Source: CANIGN01 sp041391385 (lineage in GTDB: Bacteria > Bdellovibrionota > UBA2428). Taken from it: a stretch of 64,000 nucleotides of DNA. How positions within the stretch are numbered: position 1 is the stretch's first letter; each line of letters starts with the position of its first letter. The notes under the pieces are model-generated. The model worked only from the letters and a program-made list of their open reading frames with translations. It ran no database searches and was not told the origin of the DNA. This document shows, piece after piece, positions 45,186 to 54,165 of this stretch. The position numbers and the translations under genes were made by a program. The stretch lies in assembly GCA_041391385.1 (NCBI GenBank), contig JAWKOD010000005.1, forward strand, positions 186,001 through 250,000. The letters run 5' to 3'.

Positions 45186-46400
45186 CTATTCTAAAATTAA
45201 AAAACTCATTCCACTGGACTTGCTTTTATAGCCAAGGTGAAAAACCTCAATACTTTGCTTTATCTTAGAGAGCAGGGGGTGCTTGGGGTAAAGGTACTTT
45301 AGTGATTGAACATAATCGAAGCTATTTTCGTAAGGGCTATACTCAAGTAATTTAAAGATGCGCCTCGTAGGCTCATTGTCGCCAAATTTTGAAAGAAGGG
45401 CTGCAGCATATCTCGCAGAAAGTCCTCTTGTGCTTCTAAGCTGCATACGCTTATCTAGCGACATTTCTATTATGTCTTTTTTCATCTCTTGGGCTAGTAG
45501 GTTTAGTTCATGAGTTATAGCTCGGTTTGGAGAATGAAAAAGAGTAACGGGATACTCTCCTCTAGCTTCTTCTATATTGAATGTATTTTCAAATCGATTC
45601 ATGATTGCATGTGCAATGTATCGCGCACGTTGGAGATTGGTTTTATGTAGAAAATGAACGCTCTTGACCCAGGAAAAATCAAAACCTGTAATTTCTCTTT
45701 CAACTATAAGATGTTGAGGTGCAATAATCCAATCAGCATAAGGAGAAAGCTCAAGGAAATTTTCTAAATAAGCAGATTCGCACGCGGCAAGGACTATTCC
45801 GCGTAGATGTTGTCCTGATTCCTTTATGGATTTTGCGAGGTCCTTTATGTTGTAGCGCAAATTTAGGTTACTTAAATCAAATACCCCAGTAAGGCTTTTT
45901 GTTGGAGGAATCGTGTGTCCACGATAGATAAAATATGGATCAGCGCCCAGGCCATTTCTATGTGGAAAAGATAAGAGCTCAGCTAGAAAACTGCTTTCTT
46001 GTACGGAGCTTTCTGGTTGGCGTCTGCTCAAAACTAAATGTCCATTTATATACACCCAAAAACGACTCGATTGCTTATTTCGCAACTTCCACCAAGTATC
46101 GCTACCACGAGGGTCGTGGTAGATGAGCACATTGCAGTCGTGGCACTGTTTCGCGTAGATGTGGATGCGTGCTACATCAATTTGGTCGATGTTTACAAAG
46201 CGAGAATCAGAAAGTGATTTACTTACAAAATGTTCTGCATCTCCATGGACCCAGAAAATATAGGTAGTGCTAGCGGCTTGGGTCTTGAGTTGTTGTAGTT
46301 CCTCGGCAGCTTTAAAGAGATCTGAATCAGCCGCAAAACATGTAGTCAGCCCTAATGCCAAGTAAAGCAAGAGGGCTAAGCTTTTCCAAAAAAAGTTCAT
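45186..46400 (-). CDS. Secreted protein resembling clostripain-type (C11) peptidase fold
   Basis: 404 residues from ATG 46400, which begins a clear signal peptide (FFWKSLALLLYLALGLTTCFA); an upstream extension to 46454 lies over the preceding gene. GIVLAACESAYLENFLELS followed by ADWIIAPQHLI and GFDFSW resembles the catalytic Cys region of caspase-like C11 peptidases, with IYRGHTIPP as a possible His region. A Cys pair CHDC lies nearer the N-terminus. The enzyme assignment is tentative. Confidence 0.55.
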   Translation of the reverse strand: MNFFWKSLALLLYLALGLTTCFAADSDLFKAAEELQQLKTQAASTTYIFWVHGDAEHFVSKSLSDSRFVNIDQIDVARIHIYAKQCHDCNVLIYHDPRGSDTWWKLRNKQSSRFWVYINGHLVLSRRQPESSVQESSFLAELLSFPHRNGLGADPYFIYRGHTIPPTKSLTGVFDLSNLNLRYNIKDLAKSIKESGQHLRGIVLAACESAYLENFLELSPYADWIIAPQHLIVEREITGFDFSWVKSVHFLHKTNLQRARYIAHAIMNRFENTFNIEEARGEYPVTLFHSPNRAITHELNLLAQEMKKDIIEMSLDKRMQLRSTRGLSARYAAALLSKFGDNEPTRRIFKLLEYSPYENSFDYVQSLKYLYPKHPLLSKIKQSIEVFHLGYKSKSSGMSFLILE

Positions 46401-46404
46401 AAAC

Positions 46405-46929
46405 TTAGAGGGACATGAGCAAGAGGGCGGGTATGTAAATGGGGAGTATGGCAAAGTCTACAACAAGCGCTACGGGTAAAAGAATAATACCGGGCCCGCT
46501 TCCTAAAAAAGCACCCGTAATCGGAAAGAGTAGACTTTCACTCGCAAACTCAGCAGCAAAGCTAGATTCTAGACTGTCGCGAGTTTGATTTTCTAGCTGA
46601 ATAACTTCAGAAACAGATAGGGCTTCATTCGTGCGTTGTAAGTACTTTTGCATGCTGCGTGCGTATTTTTCTGCGGCACTTTCATTTTGAGCTACTAAAT
46701 TCTGAAAGTTTTTTTGGTAGGTTTTTTGAATGTCTATTTTTACTTCCTCTAAGGTCATTTTTTCATGACGAGATATCGTCTTTGCAAGAGAGCGAACGAG
46801 TGTCTTTTTAAATTTCTTTTGTCGTAGAGCCTCTAAGCTTGATTCTTTGTTTTGCTTAGTCGCAGTTGGCTTGGCCTCTAGATGAAATGTAAAGAGACAG
46901 ATGATGAGGGGAACTGTTTTTTTAAACAT
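46405..46929 (-). CDS. Secreted helical protein with C-terminal hydrophobic hairpin
   Basis: 174 residues from ATG 46929 (AGGAG upstream). Signal peptide about 1-18 (ending LEAKP), a charged helical domain, and two hydrophobic segments at the end (LLFPITGAFLGSGPGIILLP, VVDFAILPIYIPALLLMSL) that could insert in a membrane. No family recognised. Followed by the clostripain-like gene 4 bases later. Confidence 0.6.
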   Translation of the reverse strand: MFKKTVPLIICLFTFHLEAKPTATKQNKESSLEALRQKKFKKTLVRSLAKTISRHEKMTLEEVKIDIQKTYQKNFQNLVAQNESAAEKYARSMQKYLQRTNEALSVSEVIQLENQTRDSLESSFAAEFASESLLFPITGAFLGSGPGIILLPVALVVDFAILPIYIPALLLMSL

Positions 46930-47005
46930 ATAATATGCACTCCTTTTGAACGAACAGTAATCTGTTGTTATTCGGAGCAGCAAGATATTAGGACTAAAGT
47001 GTTCG

Positions 47006-47794
47006 CTAAACAGCGAAGTTTCCACGATGACTAAAAAACTGCAAGTTGATTTGGTAGAGGTCAGTGCAAGGACCTTCCATAAGGTAGTCAGCGACTTCTC
47101 GTAGTGCTTTATTGAGTTTTTCTTTAGCCACAGGAATTCTTTCTGGATTGCAACTAATGGTCATTCCACTAATGAGCCGCTTTTGAAAGGAATTGGTGTC
47201 AGGCTTCGTGTTAAGTTCTTGAAGGGCTCTGTGAATCATTTGTGAGTGAAAGCTTCTAATTAGTGGAAGTGATTGCTGAGTGGGGAAGTGTATCTTTTTT
47301 TTACTTTTAACCCAACGGTTTGACTTTTGGACTAAAAAACCGTGTCGCAATAAAAAAGCTACAGCATCATTAACTTCATTTTGGGGGAGACCAGTAGCTT
47401 GAGCAATCCAATGCGCAGTGCTTTGAAAATCATCGCAAGTACTTAGATCGAGAATGACAACATAATACCAACGCTGAAGGAGTACAAAGCTTTGTAGGCT
47501 TTCGAGTATCCATTTGTCGGTATTCCTTGCAATTGATTGTGATGTTTCCGGGAAGATTTCTTCGATAAAACTTCTTTCTAATAATTGTTTGCCATGTGTG
47601 TCCAGGTCTAGCGCCGAAACGATTTTCCTAAGTAGAACAGGAGAGGGACGTTTCTTGCCAGAAAATATCTCACTTAAATATGAGGGGGATATTTTGAGCC
47701 TTCTGGCTAAAGCCCTCATGGAGTAACTTTTCTTAAGATGTTGCTTTTCTTTGAAGTAAAATTTTAGAATTTCAGATGCTACTTTGAAACTCAT
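47006..47794 (-). CDS. TIGR02147-family regulator
   Basis: 262 residues. The N-terminal HTH (about 18-70: SMRALARRLKISPSYLSEIF, SGKKRPSP, LLRKIVSALDL) and the winged-helix-like middle (STAHWIAQATGLPQNEVNDA, VAFLLRHGFL) are typical of TIGR02147 proteins, a family almost limited to Bdellovibrio-like bacteria and Fibrobacter. Its ATG overlaps the stop of the preceding secreted-protein gene (ATGA), so the regulator and that protein are co-expressed. Confidence 0.9.
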   Translation of the reverse strand: MSFKVASEILKFYFKEKQHLKKSYSMRALARRLKISPSYLSEIFSGKKRPSPVLLRKIVSALDLDTHGKQLLERSFIEEIFPETSQSIARNTDKWILESLQSFVLLQRWYYVVILDLSTCDDFQSTAHWIAQATGLPQNEVNDAVAFLLRHGFLVQKSNRWVKSKKKIHFPTQQSLPLIRSFHSQMIHRALQELNTKPDTNSFQKRLISGMTISCNPERIPVAKEKLNKALREVADYLMEGPCTDLYQINLQFFSHRGNFAV

Positions 47795-48605
47795 GGGATT
47801 TGTTCCTCTAGTCGCTTTTGCACATGATTTAAGAGTAGAATTTTAAATTGATCATCACTTTGCCAGTCAGAAGCGCGAAACATAAAATGAAACTTGTTGC
47901 CGGACATTCCTTGCTTGTATCCGTTCTTTTCTTGAATCGTGTTTTGGTTGTCTACTTCAATTCTTGCATTCAGAACTTCTTTTGCGAAAGCTACAGCTTG
48001 AGTGTGTTTCATGGCTCTTATTAGGAGGTGGTATTTTACATCAATGGGATCAGGTTCTCCTCCTCCACCTACGCTTGTGCCACCGGAATCTGCAAGGTAC
48101 CCGCGGTTTGCTGTTATGTACTTTGCACTTTCAATTTGATCTCGAAATAGTTTTTGGAGTTCAGGAGTTGTATTCACTTGAAGTTCTTTTCTGACAAGAA
48201 ATTCGAGGCTTAAACTAACGGCATAATCTTCATCATTAAGTCCAAGGGCGCTAAGTCCTTCGTGAACAATAAAAACACGTAATATCCCATTTGGTGTCGA
48301 TTCCAGGGCGGAGGGTCTATAAAGCACACTGTTCTCGTTATAGAGGGTTAGCCCTGCTGATCGTAATCCGCCTGACGCTTGCCAAAAACATCGAGTGGAA
48401 CCCATTTAGTTTTTTGTGACTCTCTAAGCAATTTTGAGATTTCTTTTGAGCCCATTTTTTTTAAACCTAAAGCGGCTAAACTTGTGAGATTTGTAGCTAC
48501 AGTTTTTTTAAAGAGTTCTTGCGCTTGCTCAGCATGGGCAGGTATGAATATGAGGCCAATAAAAACCATAAAAAACAAGCTGATACGAGACTTTGGGGGA
48601 AACAC
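47791..48605 (-). pseudogene. Secreted protein paired with TIGR02147 regulator, frameshifted
   Basis: Restored length about 271 residues. A signal peptide (about 8-25, ending PAHA) begins at 48605. The first frame stops after DYDQQG at 48348; adding a base to the CCC run 48352-48354 (GGG on the coding strand) continues with LTLYNENSVLYRP and HEGLSALGLNDEDYAVSLSL to 47791. Such secreted partners, with an HE-x5-LG-x4-Y pattern, often precede TIGR02147 genes in this group; function is not known. Confidence 0.6.
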
Positions 48606-48686
48606 TCGCCCACCATAACACAGCGCGTAATCGTCGGCAATAAAGAAGTTTTTGGACGTTCAAAACTAGTAATTAAGCCTTAATTT

Positions 48687-50003
48687 CTAGTTGGGCCGAA
48701 ACATATAGTTTGGAGGTGTGTCCGTGATCTCTTTATATCCAAGTATTTGTGATGGGGGCATTTGGGTCCATGAAAATATTTCAATTCCAGGATCTGAGGC
48801 AGCGTATCGTATGTCTCCAACTTGAAAAGTTATGTTTTCGTTTTCACTGTCTTTACTTAGGAGACCTGTTTCGTAAATAAGGTCTAGTTGCGGGATTTCA
48901 AGTTCAAAAAGGTAAAGTTTTTTAGCATCTTCATGTGCTTGAGGATTGCTGTGGTACGCGACAGAGGCAGCAACTTCTGGGTAAAGAGAGTGTGACATTA
49001 GAATTGAGCCGCCACTTACATTGACTCTCCCGTTACGTTTGTAGATTGCAGCGTGTGGTGAGTCTTGAGGAATAGCTGCGGTGTGGGGGGACGGGGAGAA
49101 GAGATGAAAGTATATGTCACTTCTAACTTTTACTGCGTTCGCGGTTGAATTCATCCCATTTTCTTTGATCTTGATGGCTTCATTTGGGCTTAATAGCAGG
49201 GCTCTGTAGACGTGAGCTTTGCCTAAGTTGTTAGAGAACAAATTTCTCATTTCGAGAGATGATATAGAAGGGTTTTTTCTATACTCCTCTTGTGCGAATT
49301 TTAAAAATTCAGGAGATCGGGCTGCTATTCCTGGATCTATAAAGAGGCTTAGTAGGCGTGATGGCAGTACTGTGCGAGCAATTTCGAAATTGTCGAATAC
49401 GGCAGCGACTTCTTTGGGATGATGCTTTTTTTGATCAGCGTACCATCTGTTCAAAGTTGTACTGAGTTCTTGGGTATTGTTAGCGAAGTATTCGTAGATC
49501 TCTGGATTTTGAAAAGGACTTGTGTCTCTTTGTGCAAGAATGTCAGCGAGCTTGCGTCTTGGGATCCCATTAGGGTCTAGGGTTGTGACTGCTGCTTGAG
49601 TTAATTCTTTGGGGTCACGCTTAAGCTCTTGGGGGTCTGTGATTTTGACGATAATTGATCGCGTATTTGCAAGATCTATTTCATGTGTGACACCGTTCGG
49701 AGCTTGAATTCTAATTGCGTTCGTACCATAGGGAGTTTTTTGTAGGGTCGCTGTACCGTAAAGTTCTCTGAGTTTGTCATCTAGCATGTAAATGATTTTA
49801 TAAGTTGAACCCGTTTGTTTGCTTAACTCATCAATAATCTGATTTTCACCGCGAGCGGAATCCGCATAGGGGTTATTTGTGACTTCTATTTCAGGAGTAC
49901 GCGATACGAGGCGACTGATGGCCTTTTTGATTGCAGTGAGGCATCTGGCTTCTGCATTGGATATGGCGCTTAGTGCGATAAGAGCGGCGAGCAGAATGCG
50001 CAT
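48687..50003 (-). CDS. Secreted protein, second ADP-ribosyltransferase-like candidate
   Basis: 438 residues from ATG 50003, which begins a clear signal peptide (MRILLAALIALSAISNAEA). The C-terminal part has VYRALLLSPNEAIKI, SILMSHSLYPEVAASVAYHS, LYLFELEI and PGIEIFSWTQMPPSQILGY, spaced like the R, S-x-S and E regions of ADP-ribosyltransferases. The first Glu of ExE is replaced (GIE), so activity is doubtful, or the similarity is chance. N-terminal half unassigned. Confidence 0.5.
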   Translation of the reverse strand: MRILLAALIALSAISNAEARCLTAIKKAISRLVSRTPEIEVTNNPYADSARGENQIIDELSKQTGSTYKIIYMLDDKLRELYGTATLQKTPYGTNAIRIQAPNGVTHEIDLANTRSIIVKITDPQELKRDPKELTQAAVTTLDPNGIPRRKLADILAQRDTSPFQNPEIYEYFANNTQELSTTLNRWYADQKKHHPKEVAAVFDNFEIARTVLPSRLLSLFIDPGIAARSPEFLKFAQEEYRKNPSISSLEMRNLFSNNLGKAHVYRALLLSPNEAIKIKENGMNSTANAVKVRSDIYFHLFSPSPHTAAIPQDSPHAAIYKRNGRVNVSGGSILMSHSLYPEVAASVAYHSNPQAHEDAKKLYLFELEIPQLDLIYETGLLSKDSENENITFQVGDIRYAASDPGIEIFSWTQMPPSQILGYKEITDTPPNYMFRPN

Positions 50004-50042
50004 AAGGAAATTATAACTTAAAATTTCACTGAATTTATAAAG

Positions 50043-50081
50043 AAACGAGAACACCTAAAGATAACTTAGGTGTTCTCGTTT
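50043..50081 (-). terminator. Terminator of the thioredoxin/DsbD operon
   Basis: A perfect 16-bp stem (AAACGAGAACACCTAA, 50043-50058, with its complement 50066-50081) and 7-base loop, seven bases after the end of the thioredoxin-like gene; in the minus direction T residues follow the stem. Confidence 0.85.
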
Positions 50082-50087
50082 TGAGTC

Positions 50088-50699
50088 TTAGTACTTAACG
50101 GAGCAGCCGTAAGGTTTGTTGCTGGCGAGTTCAATTTTCTTGCCAGCAAGTGCAGACTCTAAAGCCAATTTAAAGAGAGGTTTCGCCTTAGCTATGTCGT
50201 CTGTATTTGTCGTAGCTTTGTCGTCGATAGCGCCATTGTAAACAACTTTCCCTTCAGGGTTAATGATGTACATGTGGGGAGTCACTTTGGCATCATAAGT
50301 TTTTCCTACTTTCCCATCTGCATCGATAAGAACTGCTGTAGCGACTGATTTCTTTTCTTTTTGAGTACTAAGCGTATCAGCTGGAGTCATATAGCCTTGC
50401 TTGCCTTTTGCTCCAGAATTAACCGAATACCAAACTACACCTTTGTCCGTGAATTCTTTTGAAGTGCTTGCATGTTGCCTGATTCATAATGTTTCTTCTA
50501 CAAAAGGACATCCGTGGTTAAGCCATTCAAGAACGACATATTTACCTTTGGCAGCAGAAAGTTTAACTTCTGTTCCGTCGCCTGCTTTTAAGGTGAAGTC
50601 AGGAGCGGTCGCTCCAACCTTCACTGCGTGTGCACTAAAGCTAAGCGCACTTAATCCTAGACATAGAATTGTTTTCTGAAATTTTTGTTTGAGCTTCAT
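50088..50699 (-). pseudogene. Secreted AhpC/TSA thioredoxin-like protein, frameshifted
   Basis: Restored length about 203 residues. Signal peptide (about 1-25), then VKVGATAPDFTLKAGDGTEV and VLEWLNHGCPFV. The frame closes at 50484. With two compensating shifts (near 50493-50499 and 50457) the family sequence HYESGNMQALQKEFTDKGVV is recovered and the original frame resumes before ATPADTL and ATAVLIDADGKVGKTY, ending at 50088. This family resembles secreted redoxins with conserved CPF/YV-(K/R)KHY. Its ATG overlaps the stop of the DsbD-like gene. Confidence 0.7.
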
Positions 50700-52780
50700 T
50701 CGTTTTTCTCCTTATTTACTTTTTCAATTGTAGATTTCAACACATTCATGTTGAGTAACTCCGGAAGTAGTGTGGCCTTGCTTTGGCCTGGACCATAATA
50801 CGCATAAACGGGTACGCTCTGACGTCCTAATTCGCTGAGTGCACGAGTAATAATTGGGTCGTAGTGAGTCCAGTCGGCGCGCATTCGTACGATGTTATTT
50901 TCCTTAAAAAAAGCGTCAGCTTCTGAAGTGTTAAGAACTAGCTTTTTATTCACTTGGCAACTGAGGCACCAAGATGCCGTGAAGTCGATAAAGACAGCTT
51001 TGTTATTTTGAATGTAGCCTTGTAGTGTTTCTGGGTTAAAGCTTTCCCAGCTAGATTTTTGAGAGGAAGTTGTATTTTGCTTGTTTTCATTGAGCGTAGA
51101 TCTAAAAGAACTCTGCATGGCCCAGGCACAGAGAAAGAGAATCAGATACTTTAAGGGTCTGTATCCAAGTCTCAGGCTCCATAGCGCAATTGAGAGTGCG
51201 AATGCAGCAGTGAGTGCATAGAAAATACTTTCAATATTCTGTTGTGTGCTCAATACCCACAACAACCAAAGGGATGTTCCAAGCAAAGTAAAACCAAAAA
51301 ATTGTTTGAGATGGTCCATCCATTGCCCAGGCTTGGGTATCCATGAGACGAGTGATGGAATGTAAGCTAGCAATATAAAGGGAAATGCGAGACCTGCACC
51401 CAGTAAGAAGAAAATAGGGAAGGCTTCCCAGCTTTGCCGGGTCAGTGCATATCCAACGGCACTTCCCATGAAGGGAGCGCTGCAGGGTGTGGCAACCAGA
51501 GTTGCTAAAACACCCGTAAAAAAAGAACCCTTCGTACCAGATTTTTCGGTCAGAGACTGTCCTGCACCCGTAAAAGCGCCACTTATTTCGTAAACGCCTA
51601 AGAGAGATAGGGCGAGAGCAACAAACAGTAAAAAGGCAAAGAAGATAAAGCTACTGTTTTGTAACTGAAATCCCCAACCAACAGCAATACCACTCTTTTT
51701 TAAGAGTAAAAGTAAAGTTGCAAGTAATAAAAAGGAAGAAATAACCCCAGCCCCGTAAGCCCAAGCTTGAAGTTTTTTTTGAGCTGCGGCGAGCGTATTG
51801 TTTTTACTGAGTGAGTAGAGCTTTAAAAAGAGTACGGGAAAAACACAGGGCATAAGGTTTAGGATCAAGCCGCCAAGGAAGCTAAAAAGCAGGCTGATGA
51901 GAAAAGTTTTCCATGAAAATGGAGTGCTCGTTGTTTGCTTAGCGACAAGTTCAAGGCTTAGGCGTGTTCCATCTGCTTTTGTAAGCTCAAGTACTCCCTC
52001 TAGTTGATTCTTGGTGTCGTCGTCGTTTTCATCTCTCTGTATTGTCAGTATGAGCGTCTTTGGGGTTTGAATCTCTAGGTTCTGTGAAGCTGCATGGGTA
52101 ACTCTGAGGCCTTCACTGCTATAGAAATACGCCTCGCTTAGATTTTCAAAGAGACCAGATGCTTGGCTTTCAAATCTCATTACAAAAGAGTTTTTGTCTT
52201 GAATGTAGCTTGAATTAATTCCAGGAACTATTTGTGGAACTTGAGAAAGCGCTTTTTGTATGAGCGCTGATTCCCCCGAAAGCATTTCAGACTCATTAGA
52301 ATTTAGAGTGATTGTGAAGTCTTGATTTTCAGGAATACATTCTACTTTGCAAACAAGCCATTCTGCTCTGAGCTTAAGCTTGAGGGGAGTTGTAAACTCT
52401 TTTTCAAGCTGAATCTGCAGAGGAAGGACAACTTGCCCCTCATAGCCATAACTCATGAGAGGCTCTAGGGGAATGCGATGAGGAGCAGGCCAAATAATAG
52501 AGGAGCTTTCAACAGCAGATGGGGCATCTATAAGGTTGACTGAAGGAGGGGTTCCGGAATCTCCTGTGTTCTTCCAGTAGATATGCCAATGAGGAGTTAA
52601 ATCAAAGTTCAGGGCTAAGTAAAAGCTTCGAGTTTCTGGAGAGATTGTGTCGATTGAAGAGATAACATCGACTTGAGTTCTTTCGCTTTTAAACTTTTCT
52701 GTTGAACGAAGTGCCCAGCTAGGAAGGGTGCAGAATAAAAGGAAGATTTTTAGAAGAAAAGTCTTTCCAGTTATACGCAC
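50696..52780 (-). CDS. DsbD/ScsB-type protein-disulfide reductase
   Basis: 694 residues from GTG 52780. Signal peptide, then an N-terminal DsbD-alpha-like domain (about 35-270; LVCKVECIPE), an eight-helix CcdA-like membrane domain (about 285-560; LMPCVFPVLFLK and ATPCSAPFMGSAVGYAL with the two thiol cysteines), and a C-terminal thioredoxin domain with CLSC in DFTASWCLSCQVNKK. It passes electrons from the cytoplasm to periplasmic thiols. Followed by a coupled secreted redoxin, its probable partner. Confidence 0.93.
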   Translation of the reverse strand: MRITGKTFLLKIFLLFCTLPSWALRSTEKFKSERTQVDVISSIDTISPETRSFYLALNFDLTPHWHIYWKNTGDSGTPPSVNLIDAPSAVESSSIIWPAPHRIPLEPLMSYGYEGQVVLPLQIQLEKEFTTPLKLKLRAEWLVCKVECIPENQDFTITLNSNESEMLSGESALIQKALSQVPQIVPGINSSYIQDKNSFVMRFESQASGLFENLSEAYFYSSEGLRVTHAASQNLEIQTPKTLILTIQRDENDDDTKNQLEGVLELTKADGTRLSLELVAKQTTSTPFSWKTFLISLLFSFLGGLILNLMPCVFPVLFLKLYSLSKNNTLAAAQKKLQAWAYGAGVISSFLLLATLLLLLKKSGIAVGWGFQLQNSSFIFFAFLLFVALALSLLGVYEISGAFTGAGQSLTEKSGTKGSFFTGVLATLVATPCSAPFMGSAVGYALTRQSWEAFPIFFLLGAGLAFPFILLAYIPSLVSWIPKPGQWMDHLKQFFGFTLLGTSLWLLWVLSTQQNIESIFYALTAAFALSIALWSLRLGYRPLKYLILFLCAWAMQSSFRSTLNENKQNTTSSQKSSWESFNPETLQGYIQNNKAVFIDFTASWCLSCQVNKKLVLNTSEADAFFKENNIVRMRADWTHYDPIITRALSELGRQSVPVYAYYGPGQSKATLLPELLNMNVLKSTIEKVNKEKNE

Positions 52781-52877
52781 TTTTATAATCTAAGTGTAAA
52801 TGGCTTGAGGATAAAGCTGTAGTTCTAAAATGATGAAAATTTTATTTTCGTGATCGTATCATCTAGATTGGATGTCT

Positions 52878-53534
52878 CTAATCGAGGTTTGCTTTAAGAA
52901 ATTTCATAACATTCTGGGCTATGATTTTGTAACCTGCTGCATTGGGGTGAATCTGATCGTCAAGATTTAAGTTTGGGTTGGCGGCCACTCCTTCGAGCAG
53001 GAAGGGAAGAAAGGGAAGATTCTTTTTCTTTGCAATCTTCTTGTAGGCTTCTGAAAAATCACTTCTATAGGAGCGATAGAGATTGCTTGGTAGTTCCATT
53101 CCGATGAGCAGGACTTTTGTACCAGCGGCTTCAAACTTTTCGATGATTTGCAAAAGATTTTTCTCCATGTTTGCTACCGGAAGCTGTCTGAGTCCGTCAT
53201 TAGCGCCTAGGCAGAGGAGCACGATGTCGTAGCTTCCTTGCTTAAGGGCCCAATCTACGCGTTTAAGGCCTTGTTCAGAGGTGTCGCCACTTACACCAGC
53301 ATTGGTAATTTTTAATTTATAACCCTCTTGGGTCATTATTTGCTCAAGTTGAGCAGGGAAGGATTCACTCGCGGGTAGTTGATAACCGGCTGTTAGGGAA
53401 TCGCCAAAAGCGAGGATTTTATAATTTTTGTTTTTACTCGCTTCTGATGTGCAGCTTACAAGTGCAAAGATGCAGGCTAGAACTAGATGTGTGATTGAAG
53501 TATTGAATCTCAAAAAAAGCTTTGCTCTTCCCAT
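52878..53534 (-). CDS. tesA: TesA-like SGNH arylesterase, lipoprotein
   Basis: 218 residues from ATG 53534. Lipobox FALVSC (about residue 28) makes it membrane-anchored, unlike the soluble TesA of E. coli. SGNH blocks: I GDSLTAGY, II TNAGVSGDTS, III LGANDGLRQ, V DQIHPNAAGY. It hydrolyses short acyl esters or lysophospholipids. Its start overlaps the divergent ybbA-like start by 44 bases; the tesA / ybbA-ybbP order is the same as in E. coli. Confidence 0.9.
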   Translation of the reverse strand: MGRAKLFLRFNTSITHLVLACIFALVSCTSEASKNKNYKILAFGDSLTAGYQLPASESFPAQLEQIMTQEGYKLKITNAGVSGDTSEQGLKRVDWALKQGSYDIVLLCLGANDGLRQLPVANMEKNLLQIIEKFEAAGTKVLLIGMELPSNLYRSYRSDFSEAYKKIAKKKNLPFLPFLLEGVAANPNLNLDDQIHPNAAGYKIIAQNVMKFLKANLD

Positions 53535-54165
53535 GTCTGAGAAAGATTCTATCACAGTCCTTTCTGATTTAAATTTCGTAATTGAAAAGTCGACTTGGAC
53601 ATCCTTAGTGGGGGCTTCTGGAAGTGGAAAGTCAACTTTGTTGACTCTTTTGGCAGGTCTTGATGTGCCGACTTCGGGAGATGTCCGGATTGAGGGACAA
53701 AGCCTTTCAAGTTTAAACGAAGATGATAGAAGCGATTTTAGAGCCCAGCATATGGGATTTATTTTTCAAAACTTTCGCCTCCTTCCACATTTAACAGCTT
53801 TGGAAAATGTTGTTATTCCTCTGGAGATTTTAAATAAAGAGAGAGCTAAAGAAAAGGCAAGGGAAATGTTGGAGCGTGTTGGGCTTGGATCGCGATTAAA
53901 TAACTTGCCCAGTCAGCTTTCAGGGGGTGAACAACAGCGAGTGGCCGTAGCTCGTGCTTTTATCTCTCAGCCGCGTATCCTATTTGCCGATGAACCTACG
54001 GGCAATTTAGATTCAAAAAATGGAGCCGCTATTTTAGATATTATGAAAGAGTTGCATGAGGAATATAAGTCGACACTCATAGTTGTTACACATGATCCTC
54101 ATGTTTCTTCTCTTGGTCAGAGGCAATTGTTCTTAAAGGATGGAAAGCTTGTTGAGGGCCTTTAA
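53491..54165 (+). CDS. ybbA: YbbA/LolD-like ABC transporter ATPase
   Basis: 224 residues from GTG 53491. Walker A GASGSGKST, Q-loop FIFQNFRLLPHLTALENV, signature LSGGEQQRVAVARAF, Walker B ILFADEPTGNLD, and H-loop VVTHD. MacB/LolD group. The partner permease follows directly (stop and start adjoin at 54165/54166). Confidence 0.92.
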   Translation: MIEVLNLKKSFALPMSEKDSITVLSDLNFVIEKSTWTSLVGASGSGKSTLLTLLAGLDVPTSGDVRIEGQSLSSLNEDDRSDFRAQHMGFIFQNFRLLPHLTALENVVIPLEILNKERAKEKAREMLERVGLGSRLNNLPSQLSGGEQQRVAVARAFISQPRILFADEPTGNLDSKNGAAILDIMKELHEEYKSTLIVVTHDPHVSSLGQRQLFLKDGKLVEGL

